Assembly (NCBI GenBank): GCA_911728435.2
Contig: OU452199.1
Coordinates: 16,316,860 to 16,380,859, forward strand
Source of the DNA: Apoderus coryli
Lineage: Eukaryota > Arthropoda > Insecta > Coleoptera > Attelabidae
Direction of reading: 5' to 3'
DNA length: 64,000 nucleotides
In this document: positions 9,726-20,640 of the stretch, piece by piece
How the letters are laid out: every line of letters starts with the position of its first letter
How positions within the stretch are numbered: the stretch's first letter is position 1
Notes under the pieces: generated by a model
What the model was told of the DNA's origin: nothing
The model's input: only the letters and a program-made list of their open reading frames with translations
Databases searched by the model: none
Position numbers and translations under genes: made by a program

Positions 9726-12700
9726 TTAAGCGTCAGTTTCTCCATCCGAATCTTCAGCTTGTTCTTCTGGACTACGTAAATCAATAGCTAATCGCTTTGG
9801 TAATTTTCCTGCTTCTTTCGACTCTTCTTTCATTCTCCTACCATAGTCTTGAAAACCTGCTGCTAGTGCATATGTGATACGCCTAGCTTGATTTCTGGAG
9901 TCACATAAGAAACTATGACATGTGAATGGGTTACCTTTAAACAAATTTTAAATACATTAGATTCTGAGAAACTTGTAAATATCTGGCGCATTATTTTTTT
10001 TTTTAATTTTGTGTCTCAACCTATGTGAGAGAACTAGTTAAGCGCATGGTAGAGAACTTTGATTTGATTTCTTGTTCAAATTTCTTTTCATAATGGTTTT
10101 TCATAATATAGATTATCATCTTTGTAATGGATTTAGCAACATTTTCAAACAATATTTCCCATATCTTTTTTTTTTTGTAAATATGTGACTAATAAAAAAC
10201 ACAACTACTAAATAGTCTTGCTTGAAAAAAAGAAGACAAACATCCTCAAAAAAGTTGTTTTTAAATAAACTAGAATTTACAAATATATTCTATTCATCCT
10301 AAAAGAATCGGTAGAGCATCTTAAGATGAAATTTCCCCTGGTTTTCAAATTTTAGTACATTAAGAATACTGCTATGTAGTTACTTATTGTAATTTGTTAT
10401 TGTATTCATTTGAAGAATAATTATTATTATCGGTTGCCGAACCAGCTGGAGCTGCCTGTCTCCAGCTAGTGTCTGTTTTTCTATTTATTGTTCCTAACAA
10501 CGTCTAAGAATCAGGAACTCATAGTCCTGCCGTTTTATATATATTCTTATTTCTTTTTTTGCATACGCGACATTTTAGCACTATTTTTTATTTTGCTGGG
10601 TATTATTTCCTCATACGACGTGTGGCTATCCTTGTTTTTCGTATTTAGCATGTAGGTCCGAGATACGAATACAATTACATCTTTCAATTGCTAGTTTGAT
10701 TCTCCAGGTATGATATTTCAAATCAAATGTATAACTGATGCGTTTTATAGAAAAATACATTATAAAGTTAAAAGTTATACAAATACTTTTCCATTGTTAA
10801 TTTATAATAATAAATAAATATAATATCCAACCAAAAATAGTTGTCGAGGTTAAGTAAAAACATAATATTATGAATCAGTAACCGCTGTAATATTGAATAA
10901 AATGTATACTCCTTAAACAAAACTGAGAAACGCAGAGTTCAAATTCTAGGGATCTTTAAAGACCTCTACTTCCCCTGAAGAGCATTTATTGATAAGTTAA
11001 TTTATGTCGAATCTTCATGAAATCATTCCTAGAACCTGCTGTCTTCTTTATCAGTTTAGTTTCCGGACAGCCTCGATAATATCTTACCACTCTGTAAACT
11101 TTCACCAGTGACTATGATCATACTAAACACTCTCGTATAGACTAAATCCTGAACCCCATATGAAATTGATTCTATCGAAAAATGTACACTATTTGCTTTG
11201 GATTTTTTATTAGTTATTTCCATGTAGGATAATCCTTCTTTGCTAACTTCAACATGAACTAATGGTAAAATTGTGTCCGGTGGCAAGTTTTTTGCAAGTG
11301 ATACCAAATAGTCGACAGGTTTTCTTGTGTGCTTCATTCCCCATAGTCCCTTGGCAAGATGACTTCCTGCAAATTTGCAAAACTTAGTGTAATATATAAT
11401 AGTGGTTTTGTACAATGAAACCTATCCATAAAAGTTAAGCTTTTTGGTAAGATAAAGTGTTTTATGTGTGGTGCCTATTGATTTTCTATATTCATCCTCT
11501 TGTTTAAAATCAAATCTTATCTAAATATTTTATATATCACAAAATTTTATAATAATTGATAAGGAAGACGTTAAAGTAATGAACCTTTTCAAGCAAGTGA
11601 AACATAATTAGTTACAATCTATTTTATCCATAAACCAAAAGCTTGAATGTTTGCTAACAATGTAAGATGACGCCAAAATTCAAGAACGAAAAAGAGAATA
11701 ATAATTATACTTAATGATACTTGGTACAGCTAATTGGTTTGATTATGTGTCAACAATATTTTATAATTGAGGGAGCGTCAGGACATATAATTGTTTAGCA
11801 AATGCAGTTTTGCTCTGTGTAAAGGATGCATATTTGTCAATGATTTAAAGATGCCAACTTTTTAATCGCCTCGAAACTGACAAAAAATACTTTAAATAAC
11901 GTTTTCATACTAAGCTTTTCAAGGGCTATTTGCTATTATAACCTAAGTAATTAGTATAATATTGTATAAAAAATAAACAAGCCGCGAGATCGAAGTTAAA
12001 TTGTCTAGTGCCAGTTTATCGACAATAGTCAGATAGCGTAAGGATTTTTTTCTTCATTAATTAATAGCTGTCCCTAGGGCATGAATAGATATGCTAATTC
12101 TCCACTTGGTGAAATCTCTTTTAAAAATATCGCATTTTATATAAACATTGAAAAATAGGTATTATTAATAGATATTTTCATAGTTTCAAACCAAAAATGG
12201 TCAAAGTTATTACAGACATGGCTGATAAGGAATTCAACCAGGACCTGTAACTATGTCACCTATAGACTTCAGCAAGAGTTTATCAATACATAAAAATCAA
12301 GAGTCAAGCAGTTTTTGGAGATAGACAGATCTCTTTTGCGATTCAGCATTCTGTTTATCTGTATTTTAAGATTCCTCATATCTTTTACAATTTTCATAAG
12401 ACATCCTCAATCAATCAAATCATCAAATATTAGATTATATAATATGTATTAAAGATATCATAGAGGAATAAGATGTTTTGTTAGAAACAGTCACGTTTCG
12501 CACCCGCGATATATTACATTTTTTATATTTTTCTTGCAAATCTACATTGTCTTAATAATTTGTGTAAAAAGTTTACCTGGTTGCAATACTGTTTTTTTTT
12601 TGTGTTTCAAAAAACACAAACAAAACAGAATTTAAAAACTCTATTTTCACCAGGAACACAGAATATTGTCACAGTTATATTTTTCTTTTCATTGCGTTTC

Positions 12701-13421
12701 GGTCGACCATTTATTTTTCCAGTTTCAACCAAAAAGGCAATTACGTGAAGAAATTACTTCATTTAGCTATGAACATTTATTAAATTATAGCATTTATGTA
12801 AGAAATATATAGATATAAGTACTTATATGCAATGCACTTCCGAAACATGTATGGACTTTTTTTTTTCTGGAGTTAAAACTTTTATTTAATATTCAAGTCG
12901 ACTCTACTCAAAAATGAACAAATTTAAAAGGTGCTAAACTATAGTATAGTATCATGTTCAGATACAGCGAGTATACCTTCTATCTATAGGATAGGTAACA
13001 ATCTGAGAAGCATACGTAGGTTATCGAAATATTGCATTGGATGCATATTGTTCGCAAGTGTGTGGTTCATTTGTAGCAATATTTTCCAAATATTGGCGTA
13101 CTATATCTGATATTGGGACCTGCATATGATACTATTGCTTATAAAATCTTGGGTCACCAATATATTTGTAAAGGTATTGGTTTATATAATATACCCCACC
13201 TAATATTTTTTGAAAAATATAACATTGTTCAAAATTATAATGATTGGATTTTCTCGATATTTCAAATGTCAATCCCATTTTACATTTTAATAATACTTGT
13301 TTCATTAGATTTTTGGTTGTATTAGGTTTATAATAACGAACATTTTTAACTTACCCAAATATTTTACTTTGAAAGTGAGAGGTAAATCATTTATTGTTAT
13401 CAAAGGTTCCTTATCACTCAT
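9726..13421 (-). CDS. PTB/PID-domain adaptor-like protein, three coding exons
   Basis: The exons are 13421-13355, 11366-11088 and 9934-9726. Each junction has GT/AG, and phases join in frame to give 184 residues from Met 13421 to TAA at 9728-9726. The chain opens MSDKEPLITINDLPLTFKV, then KYLGSHLAKGLWGMKHTRK, a long central part with ESISYGVQDLVYTRVFSMII, and NPFTCHSFLCDSRNQARRI followed by YALAAGFQDYG. The KYLG strand, the SYG/FSMI strands, the CHSFLC strand and the final amphipathic helix follow the order of a phosphotyrosine-binding domain, which binds NPxY-type motifs. An acidic tail ends EDSDGETDA. No other domain is present, so a small cytoplasmic adaptor is likely. I do not recognise a specific gene name. 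The third-exon acceptor was chosen because it keeps the frame. Confidence 0.8.
9935..11087 (-). other. Intron 2 of the PTB-domain gene
   Basis: The donor is GTAAGA at 11087 and the acceptor ends AAAG at 9935, read on the minus strand. It is AT-rich. A GC-richer stretch near 10430-10480 holds a small CTGGAG/CTCCAG inverted repeat, but no exon signature was found. Confidence 0.7.
11367..13354 (-). other. Intron 1 of the PTB-domain gene
   Basis: The donor is GTAAGTT just after 13355 and the acceptor is TTTGCAG just before 11366. The only item inside is a fragment of the hammerhead family at 12838-12905. Confidence 0.75.
12838..12905 (+). repeat. Fragment of hammerhead-bearing repeat
   Basis: CCGAAACATGTATGG, then a TGGAG and a TTCAAGTCGAC segment, resembles the 3' half of the family at 7268-7352. 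No CTGATGA precedes it, so it is a truncated copy. Confidence 0.5.
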
Positions 13422-14140
13422 TTTAAACTATGATATAAATCAACGATATATTAAATAACAAACAATAATTACACGTAATATAATATTTACATTTAATAAA
13501 AAATATCGTAATGTTTCGTTAATAAACTGTTTCAAACTTTGTTTTTTTTTTAATAATCACCTGTACATTGTTATTGGTATTGTATGACTGAATAATAGGA
13601 TATCACATCCGCTCTATCATCCTGTATATCGCATGGTCCGATGAGCAGATGGATATGGTACCCTTTTTACGCACCTGTCGAAACTGTTGGCGTCTCTATT
13701 TTTCATTTCTACAGTATTCTTTTATCAGCAGTAGTCATGTAAATACCGGCACAGATAAGTTCAGTGCTTGTTATCTTTATTAAAATTTGATAAGAGTCAT
13801 GATCGTCTATTGAATTCATTTTCGAGCATTATAATTTAATATTGGAAGGGAGTAATTGAATTCGAAATGTATACATTTTAATTTTGATTAGATTTTTTAA
13901 TTCATGAAGCAATTTTTTATTTGATTTTCAATTAGTTATACCTTACTTGGTTGCTGCAAAAAAAGTAGTGCCCAAAAGGCGTCCACGAAGGTTTGGCTAA
14001 AACATTATAAAACATGTGGTGAAATCTAAACATAATTATTAATTTAATATATATGTAAAACTAATTGAATCCATATGTGAGCTGGTATAATGTTAATAGG
14101 AATAAAACAAATAACCAAATTCCCACAGTTTTTTCAATAT

Positions 14141-14184
14141 CTGCGGCCGGTTTCTAACCTGGCTTAGGTACTCTTCAGGCTACA
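14141..14184 (-). ncRNA. Hammerhead ribozyme-like motif with altered cleavage side
   Basis: On the minus strand CTGAAGA (14178-14172) is followed by stem II ACCT/AGGT around AAGCC, then GAAAC and CGGCC. The core is consensus up to GAAAC. The base before the expected cleavage site is C rather than U, and stem I is weak. It is probably an inactive relic. Confidence 0.55.
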
Positions 14185-14825
14185 GAAAAACTAACACAAA
14201 AAATTTATAGGAATTATCGTACCTAATTACAGTATACCGTCATACAAATAATTGGAGTTTTGTACATACTTATATACTATACAATGTGTTCACGGATAGA
14301 GTTTGGAGGAGGAAAAACTATTTTATTTGTAGATTTAGAACAAAAAGTCATTCTTTATAAAAACGTCTGCTTGTGTCGAAACTACAATTTCGGATACCAA
14401 ATTTACGATTACTATACAGGGTATATCAAAAATAACATTTTTAATGATTTTGATTTTTTTTTTTTTTTTTATTTTATTATTTTAATAGTAGCTACTTTGA
14501 CAAAAAGATTTATTAGTTTTTTTTGCATAATTGGTGTAGTAAATCACTTTTTTCAAACACAAATAACACAATGCTGCCCAGTTTACTTGCGGTCATATCC
14601 ATACAACATCCTGCGTTGTTATTTATGTTTTTTTTTTTGGTACTAAACAAAATAACTTCGAATTAATAAAAAATCAATAAAAACGCGTAGGTATTTTTAT
14701 ATTTTTTGCCTATTTTCTGAACTATGAGACCTCGGAGATAATTCCTTTGGTGTGTGTTTATCCAGCACATTTGCACAAAAAGAAATGCACGAAAAGTATA
14801 TGTGGTTATTGTATGAGAAATTCAA

Positions 14826-14856
<31 letters not shown>

Positions 14857-14857
14857 G
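14826..14857. repeat. TA-dinucleotide microsatellite
   Basis: A run of alternating T and A, about 30 bases, with one or two interruptions. It is ordinary for this AT-rich DNA. Confidence 0.8.
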
Positions 14858-14932
14858 TCTTAGATACCCATGTTAAACTACCAACTATCGCCCAATAATC
14901 CCTATAATCGGTAAGCAAAAGTCTATCAAAGT

Positions 14933-15139
14933 CTGCGTAAAATAAAACAACTTTAGTTTTAAATATTTCCAAACTTTTATAATATACAAATTTATATTTC
15001 AAAATCACACGACATGTTTCGTCCACACAGTGGCTTTATCACTGTGTGGACGAAACATGTCGTGTGATTTTGAAATATAAATTTGTATATTATAAAAGTT
15101 TGGAAATATTTAAAACTAAAGTTGTTTTATTTTACGCAG
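14933..15139. repeat. Perfect palindrome, 100-bp arms and 7-base loop
   Basis: Bases 14933-15032 and 15040-15139 are exact reverse complements around GCTTTAT (15033-15039). I checked positions at both edges and several inside. The same 31-residue frame beginning MDETCRVILKYKFVYY therefore appears on both strands, which is a consequence of symmetry rather than evidence for a gene. The centre contains a hammerhead-like motif. Such perfect arms imply a very recent origin. Confidence 0.92.
15003..15051 (-). ncRNA. Hammerhead-like motif at the centre of the palindrome
   Basis: The minus strand gives CACAC, AG, TGATAAA, stem II CCAC/GTGG, AC, GAAAC, ATGTC and GTGTG. Stem I CACAC/GTGTG, stem II, GAAAC, the AC/GT stem III and cleavage-side C are all in place. 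The CTGANGA block is deviant (GTGATAA). It is probably a relative with a damaged core. Confidence 0.5.
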
Positions 15140-15701
15140 TTATAATGAATTTCCAACAAGTATCGGCTAATTCTATTCATCTATCAAAGTCAGTGGAAAT
15201 ATCTACTCTGAACGGCAGCCGGCAGTAACCTTGTAAAGTTTAATGGGTAGAAGACTCAGTCCACGATTTTTTAGACATACCGTAAATATGGCGATAATAT
15301 GACACTTTTAGAAAAATATAATGACAAAAATAACGGTTTTTATCGATCTTTTATGACTTTTTTTTTTGACCAGCTGACAACCATAATAGCATCTGTGATT
15401 ATTGCCACGCAGAATGCAGAGAGTAAGCCCAAAATCAAAATAAAATGTCGAAAATATTTTTTTTCTGTTCTAAGTAGTACAGCACCAATTTCGGAAATAT
15501 TAACAATTTTCTATTATAATAGTGATAGGACTTTGAAATTTAATCCACTTTAGTTGGCCATGATGACTTTAGAAAGCAAATGAATATGATACTTCAAACA
15601 TAATCAACAATTCATTGTTTGTTTAGTGTCCTTGAGTTTATGAATACTGTTTGAGTTCGTAGGTTTTAGGACAGGTTTAAAGTAAACACTCAATTAAAAA
15701 A

Positions 15702-15742
15702 GAGCGACGTTTCGCAGCTTTATTTGCCGCTTTTTCAAGCTC
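15702..15742 (-). ncRNA. Hammerhead-like motif of the left PLE copy
   Basis: Mirror image of the motif at 18687-18727. Stem I GAGC/GCTC, stem II GCGGC/GCTGC and GAAACGTC are seen. The CTGANGA block is degenerate (TTGAAAAA). Confidence 0.6.
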
Positions 15743-16295
15743 TGTAAAAGATACAAAAAAGCAACATGACAATTGAGTTTAAACCATTGACTAACATTAA
15801 ACAAATAACTAATTTCAAATTAACATCAATTCAAAAATTATAAACAAACAAACAAACAAAAACATAATAAAATCTAAAACCTTCACTATACCTCTTCTGT
15901 TACAAGTGTGTGATAATTACGATATTATTGGAGAACTTTGGTAAGAACATAATGGCAATAGAATTATTATTAAATTTGGTTGTCTCGTGTTCCACCAACT
16001 CGTCAAAATTTAAAACTGTTAAAATAAAATTTACATTGTATTCTATTTATCTTGGGAGGTATAGCGTTTTTATTTTTTTATTTTTTACAAAAAACATAGT
16101 TCATTTCTGCGCTTAAGGGTTTTTTTCCTTTACTTTTCCTTTTTTATCATTTTTTATTTTTATACAAACAAACAGAAATTAACCTATTTTAATTGACATG
16201 AAATGCGTATACAGGTCGTCTCTCGAACATAAAATACTTCTAATAAATACTATTCTAATTGTTATTGTGTCTGTGAACTTTTTAAACAATATTAA

Positions 16296-17123
16296 CTAAT
16301 GAGAGAACATAGGAGAAGTATATTTGGTGAGGGAGTTTTGTTGGTATTTATTTATCAAGTTAATGTATACATTGCTCAAGCCCTGGGTATCTGTTCTTAA
16401 GTTAACGCAATCCGAAAGCTTAATATGAACCATTTCACTAATGTTCCTCTTTTTGTAATTCACCTCTCTATCCAATATTTTTACCTTGTCAAATAGAAAA
16501 TTGTGACCATTCTCAAAATGGTGTATGGCAAGGGCAGTTTTTTCGGGTTTGCACTGGTTCTGGTTCTTACAGTCAGATTTATGCTGCTTCACTCTGCTCT
16601 CCAGACACTGTCGAGTCTGTCCCACATAGCATTTTCCGCATTCACAAGGAATGGTATATACTAAATTAGATTGTTTTGCATGAGGTGTTTTATCCTTTAA
16701 CCGTGTATATATTGTGTTTAAGCTTTTTATATTGTAAAAAGCTAATTTTATATTTGTATCCTTAAAACAGTGTTCAATTTTGTGAGATAAACCCGCAACA
16801 AAAGGAAACTTGAAATATTTTTTATTGGTGTTATTTACCTTCGTGTTACATGGTGAATTGGTTCTTTTTTGGTGGTATAACTTAATGCTTTGGTTGATAA
16901 AGGAGGTGGGATAGTTATTTTGGTGTAGTATGTTCTTAATTTTTGTTAAGTTTTCAGAGTAATACCTCTCATGACTCAATTTATCTGCTCTGTACAGTAC
17001 GGCATGTATAACGGCCAACTTTTGTTGCGTAGGATGGTTCGAGTAATAATTCAAAATTCTGCCCGAACTTGTAGGTTTGGTATACCAATTTGTCACGAGA
17101 AAATTCTCACTGTCTCTAGTCAC
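16296..17123 (-). CDS. PLE protein fragment: RT tail plus GIY-YIG endonuclease (left arm)
   Basis: This is a 275-residue frame, open upstream to the palindrome centre, where IPFLDILVTRD precedes the first Met. Residues 1-120 are the RT thumb region (NWYTKPTSSGRILNYYSNHP, then AVIHAVLYRADKLS). The segment around 135-170 links to the endonuclease. The GIY-YIG domain covers about 150-235: LVYTIPCECGKCYVGQTRQ, then the arginine of CLESRVKQHKSDC, a linker with cysteines, and AIHHFENGHNFLFDKVKIL. In PLEs the endonuclease nicks the target and primes reverse transcription. The catalytic RT core is lacking, so the product could not mobilise the element alone. The protein is identical to the right-arm copy. 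Confidence 0.9.
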   Translation of the reverse strand: MTRDSENFLVTNWYTKPTSSGRILNYYSNHPTQQKLAVIHAVLYRADKLSHERYYSENLTKIKNILHQNNYPTSFINQSIKLYHQKRTNSPCNTKVNNTNKKYFKFPFVAGLSHKIEHCFKDTNIKLAFYNIKSLNTIYTRLKDKTPHAKQSNLVYTIPCECGKCYVGQTRQCLESRVKQHKSDCKNQNQCKPEKTALAIHHFENGHNFLFDKVKILDREVNYKKRNISEMVHIKLSDCVNLRTDTQGLSNVYINLINKYQQNSLTKYTSPMFSH

Positions 17124-17305
17124 TAGAATGTCAAGAAAAGGGATTGACCGATTAGACTCTATTTCTGTTGTAAATTGTAACTGTGTGTGATAACCATTGA
17201 AATATTCAACAATATTTTGAGAAATATTTCAATGGTTATCACACACAGTTACAATTTACAACAGAAATAGAGTCTAATCGGTCAATCCCTTTTCTTGACA
17301 TTCTA

Positions 17306-18133
17306 GTGACTAGAGACAGTGAGAATTTTCTCGTGACAAATTGGTATACCAAACCTACAAGTTCGGGCAGAATTTTGAATTATTACTCGAACCATCCTAC
17401 GCAACAAAAGTTGGCCGTTATACATGCCGTACTGTACAGAGCAGATAAATTGAGTCATGAGAGGTATTACTCTGAAAACTTAACAAAAATTAAGAACATA
17501 CTACACCAAAATAACTATCCCACCTCCTTTATCAACCAAAGCATTAAGTTATACCACCAAAAAAGAACCAATTCACCATGTAACACGAAGGTAAATAACA
17601 CCAATAAAAAATATTTCAAGTTTCCTTTTGTTGCGGGTTTATCTCACAAAATTGAACACTGTTTTAAGGATACAAATATAAAATTAGCTTTTTACAATAT
17701 AAAAAGCTTAAACACAATATATACACGGTTAAAGGATAAAACACCTCATGCAAAACAATCTAATTTAGTATATACCATTCCTTGTGAATGCGGAAAATGC
17801 TATGTGGGACAGACTCGACAGTGTCTGGAGAGCAGAGTGAAGCAGCATAAATCTGACTGTAAGAACCAGAACCAGTGCAAACCCGAAAAAACTGCCCTTG
17901 CCATACACCATTTTGAGAATGGTCACAATTTTCTATTTGACAAGGTAAAAATATTGGATAGAGAGGTGAATTACAAAAAGAGGAACATTAGTGAAATGGT
18001 TCATATTAAGCTTTCGGATTGCGTTAACTTAAGAACAGATACCCAGGGCTTGAGCAATGTATACATTAACTTGATAAATAAATACCAACAAAACTCCCTC
18101 ACCAAATATACTTCTCCTATGTTCTCTCATTAG
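17306..18133 (+). CDS. PLE protein fragment: RT tail plus GIY-YIG endonuclease (right arm)
   Basis: This is the exact mirror of the minus-strand frame at 16296-17123, with the same 275 residues. The frame is open upstream to 17223, giving YFNGYHTQLQFTTEIE before the first Met, which belongs to the RT domain just after its catalytic site. The GIY-YIG signature, its arginine and the following cysteines are unchanged, so neither copy has drifted since duplication. A bicistronic or hairpin transcript across both arms would be fully double-stranded and could feed RNA interference; that is an inference from the geometry only. Confidence 0.9.
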   Translation: MTRDSENFLVTNWYTKPTSSGRILNYYSNHPTQQKLAVIHAVLYRADKLSHERYYSENLTKIKNILHQNNYPTSFINQSIKLYHQKRTNSPCNTKVNNTNKKYFKFPFVAGLSHKIEHCFKDTNIKLAFYNIKSLNTIYTRLKDKTPHAKQSNLVYTIPCECGKCYVGQTRQCLESRVKQHKSDCKNQNQCKPEKTALAIHHFENGHNFLFDKVKILDREVNYKKRNISEMVHIKLSDCVNLRTDTQGLSNVYINLINKYQQNSLTKYTSPMFSH

Positions 18134-18686
18134 TTAATATTGTTTAAAAAGTTCACAGACACAATAACAATTAGAATAGTATTTATTAGAAGTATTTTAT
18201 GTTCGAGAGACGACCTGTATACGCATTTCATGTCAATTAAAATAGGTTAATTTCTGTTTGTTTGTATAAAAATAAAAAATGATAAAAAAGGAAAAGTAAA
18301 GGAAAAAAACCCTTAAGCGCAGAAATGAACTATGTTTTTTGTAAAAAATAAAAAAATAAAAACGCTATACCTCCCAAGATAAATAGAATACAATGTAAAT
18401 TTTATTTTAACAGTTTTAAATTTTGACGAGTTGGTGGAACACGAGACAACCAAATTTAATAATAATTCTATTGCCATTATGTTCTTACCAAAGTTCTCCA
18501 ATAATATCGTAATTATCACACACTTGTAACAGAAGAGGTATAGTGAAGGTTTTAGATTTTATTATGTTTTTGTTTGTTTGTTTGTTTATAATTTTTGAAT
18601 TGATGTTAATTTGAAATTAGTTATTTGTTTAATGTTAGTCAATGGTTTAAACTCAATTGTCATGTTGCTTTTTTGTATCTTTTACA

Positions 18687-18727
18687 GAGCTTGAAAAAGC
18701 GGCAAATAAAGCTGCGAAACGTCGCTC
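18687..18727 (+). ncRNA. Hammerhead-like motif of the right PLE copy
   Basis: Stem I GAGC (18687-18690) pairs with GCTC (18724-18727). Stem II GCGGC/GCTGC encloses AAATAAA with one G-T pair. GAAAC (18716-18720) and GTC follow. The catalytic CTGANGA is represented by TTGAAAAA, so at least two core bases deviate. Hammerheads in PLE terminal repeats are documented as a family trait. Confidence 0.62.
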
Positions 18728-19089
18728 TTTTTTAATTGAGTGTTTACTTTAAACCTGTCCTAAAACCTACGAACTCAAACAGTATTCATAATCAACAATT
18801 ATGACAATTGTAAATACCTACTAATTAGTAGTACCTATATTAAATTATACTAACGAAGACTATCTAAATTTGTTTATTATTTATGGAGAATATGACAGAA
18901 TGATACCAAGAACGTGTGCTACATTTGCTGCCAAATACCCGGAAAAACACAAACCATTACCTAAATAGTACCTACATAATTTCGAAAGTTTGAGTCTGCG
19001 ACAAATTTCATGCACTGACAACGAAAACGTATGATACAAACTTATCTAAGGTTAACTCATAAAAAAATTACTTTAAAAAATTTTCCAAA

Positions 19090-20300
19090 TTTTAAACTTG
19101 CATTTCTAAATTCAGCACTGATGTTGACATGGTTGGAGAGCTACCTTAGTAGTTCAATGAATTCCTTTCTCTTCCTATTTTGGTTTTTTCCCGTGTTCCC
19201 CAGAGGTCTCACCTAGGGCCGTTATTGTTTAACTTATTTGTAAACGACATTAGCCATTGTTTCCTTTATAGTGAATTCAGAATTTTCGCGGACGACCTGA
19301 AATATTGCAGACGTATTATTGGCGGTCCCACAGATTGTTATCTTCTGCAGGATGATGTTGTGAGATTTGGGCATTGGTGTGAGATGCATGGTATGTCGTT
19401 AAATATTTCTAAATGCTCTTGCGTGAATTTCAACCGAACTAGAAGACCTCTTTTGTATGAATATTTTATTGATCATTTGTCCCTGTTTTCAGAGGATCAA
19501 TATTTACAGATCCTCTGTCAGGGATCTGGGAGTTTACCTGGACGCGTCCTTGAATTACATCGATCACATCAGATATTCGACTTCCAGGTCGCTCAAAATG
19601 TTGGGCTTCATAAAACGCTGCTCTGCAGATTTTAAGAATTTCAACACTACTAGAACTTTATTCTCGCTCGTTAGACCGCATTTGGAGTATGCTTCGGCGG
19701 TTTGGCCCCCGTCATACGATTGCCGTATTGCCCAGGTCGAGAGAGTTCCGCGCCAATTCCTTGGGTACGCTCACTTCAAGCTTTGTCGTCCGCGACCTAC
19801 TGATTTGGAGATTGATTAAGGTGCTTTGATGGATGAGCTGGGACTCACAACGTTGAGCGATCGTGGGGTCGTCAGATACCTAACAATTTTGTATAAGCTG
19901 TTGAACAATTTGGTATCGTCTTCCGATTTGTTGGCCAATATTAATTCACACGTACCGTCCAGGACTAATAGAGCCTCTCAGCCTTTCCACGAAGAGTTCC
20001 ACCGTACGAATTACGGACGACATCATTTTATCCCCAGAGTAATCAAATTGGCCAATTCTCACTCCTATTTAAACCTCGATTTCTTTGCGCCTATCGATGA
20101 GTTTACTCGACGCTTGAAGTGTGGGAGTCGCGGTGGCGGTTTGGCGTGATTGGCCGATGGCACGAGCAAAATTTTGGAAACTGTGTCATTGTATTAAATT
20201 AGATAAATTAAATTATAAGTTTATATTATTGTTTATTATATGTTTTATGTATCCTGTAATAATGGACTTTGTCCGTGAAATAAATAAATTAAAAAGAATA
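19090..20300 (+). pseudogene. LINE reverse transcriptase, 3' part, frameshifted
   Basis: The plus strand shows in succession LTWLESYLSS, VPQRSHLGPLLFNLFVNDIS (19180 onward), FADDLKYC (the YxDD equivalent), SVRDLGVYLDASLNYIDHIR (in a second frame from 19510), LVRPHLEYASAVWPPSYDCR and a C-terminal block to 20149 in a third reading. At least two frameshifts separate them. The 3' end, GGACTTTGTCCGTGAAATAA followed by an AATAAATTAAAA tail, is typical of CR1/Jockey-like LINE ends. The 5' portion is absent. Confidence 0.82.
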
Positions 20301-20399
20301 AATACTTATCACGTCTTAAAATTAATTGTTCATGTGTTGCCCATCGAATAGATTGTTGACTCAAATTGTTGTTTATTTTAGACCATAAGTGCAATATTT

Positions 20400-20640
20400 G
20401 TTTACTTTCTAAAGCCATCATGGCCAACTAAAATCAATGAAATTTCAAATTCCTATCACTATTGAAATAGAAAAATGTAAAATTGACAATATTTTTAAAA
20501 CTATAAATTTTTGAAAATTGACATCCTTTCATTATATTGCCTTTATTTTTTATGCAAAAAAATATAAACATTGGGGGTTGCCATTTAAATGTTTTGAATT
20601 TTGACACTGTGTTCAATATGATTTTACACCTTTGTGTCAA
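20400..20640 (-). repeat. Repeat inversely related to about 15460-15600
   Basis: The minus strand here reads TTTTAGTTGGCCATGATGGC, preceded by ATAGTGATAGGAATTTGAAA. The plus strand at about 15515-15575 has a near-identical run. So a divergent inverted repeat brackets the PLE dimer and the LINE remnant. The nature of the repeat is unknown. Confidence 0.55.

Larger units (their letters stand above)
15638..18791. mobile_element. Penelope-like element, snap-back inverted dimer
   Basis: Two copies lie head to head with arms of 1569 bp (15638-17206 and 17223-18791) and a 16-base centre. Reading outward from the centre, each arm gives the end of the reverse transcriptase, the GIY-YIG endonuclease, about 500 bases of non-coding DNA and a hammerhead-like motif. 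The left copy runs slightly further into the RT gene than the right, and the joint shows an AAATATT microhomology. The 14-bp CATAATCAACAATT occurs outside the left arm (15599-15612) and across the right edge (18787-18800), like a target-site duplication. Both copies are truncated at almost the same RT codon, upstream of which the catalytic motifs are missing. Confidence 0.92.

Noticed and set aside
10430..10490. GC-richer hairpin CTGGAG/CTCCAG in intron 2 of the PTB gene
   Set aside because: Only six to seven pairs; no second copy or known structure was recognised.
14260..14646. 128-residue open frame on the plus strand
   Set aside because: It is dominated by translated poly-T and AT-rich runs and has no domain or codon signature.
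14697..15228. Two frames on opposite strands starting with the same 31 residues
   Set aside because: They arise from the exact palindrome and have unrelated continuations, so symmetry explains them.
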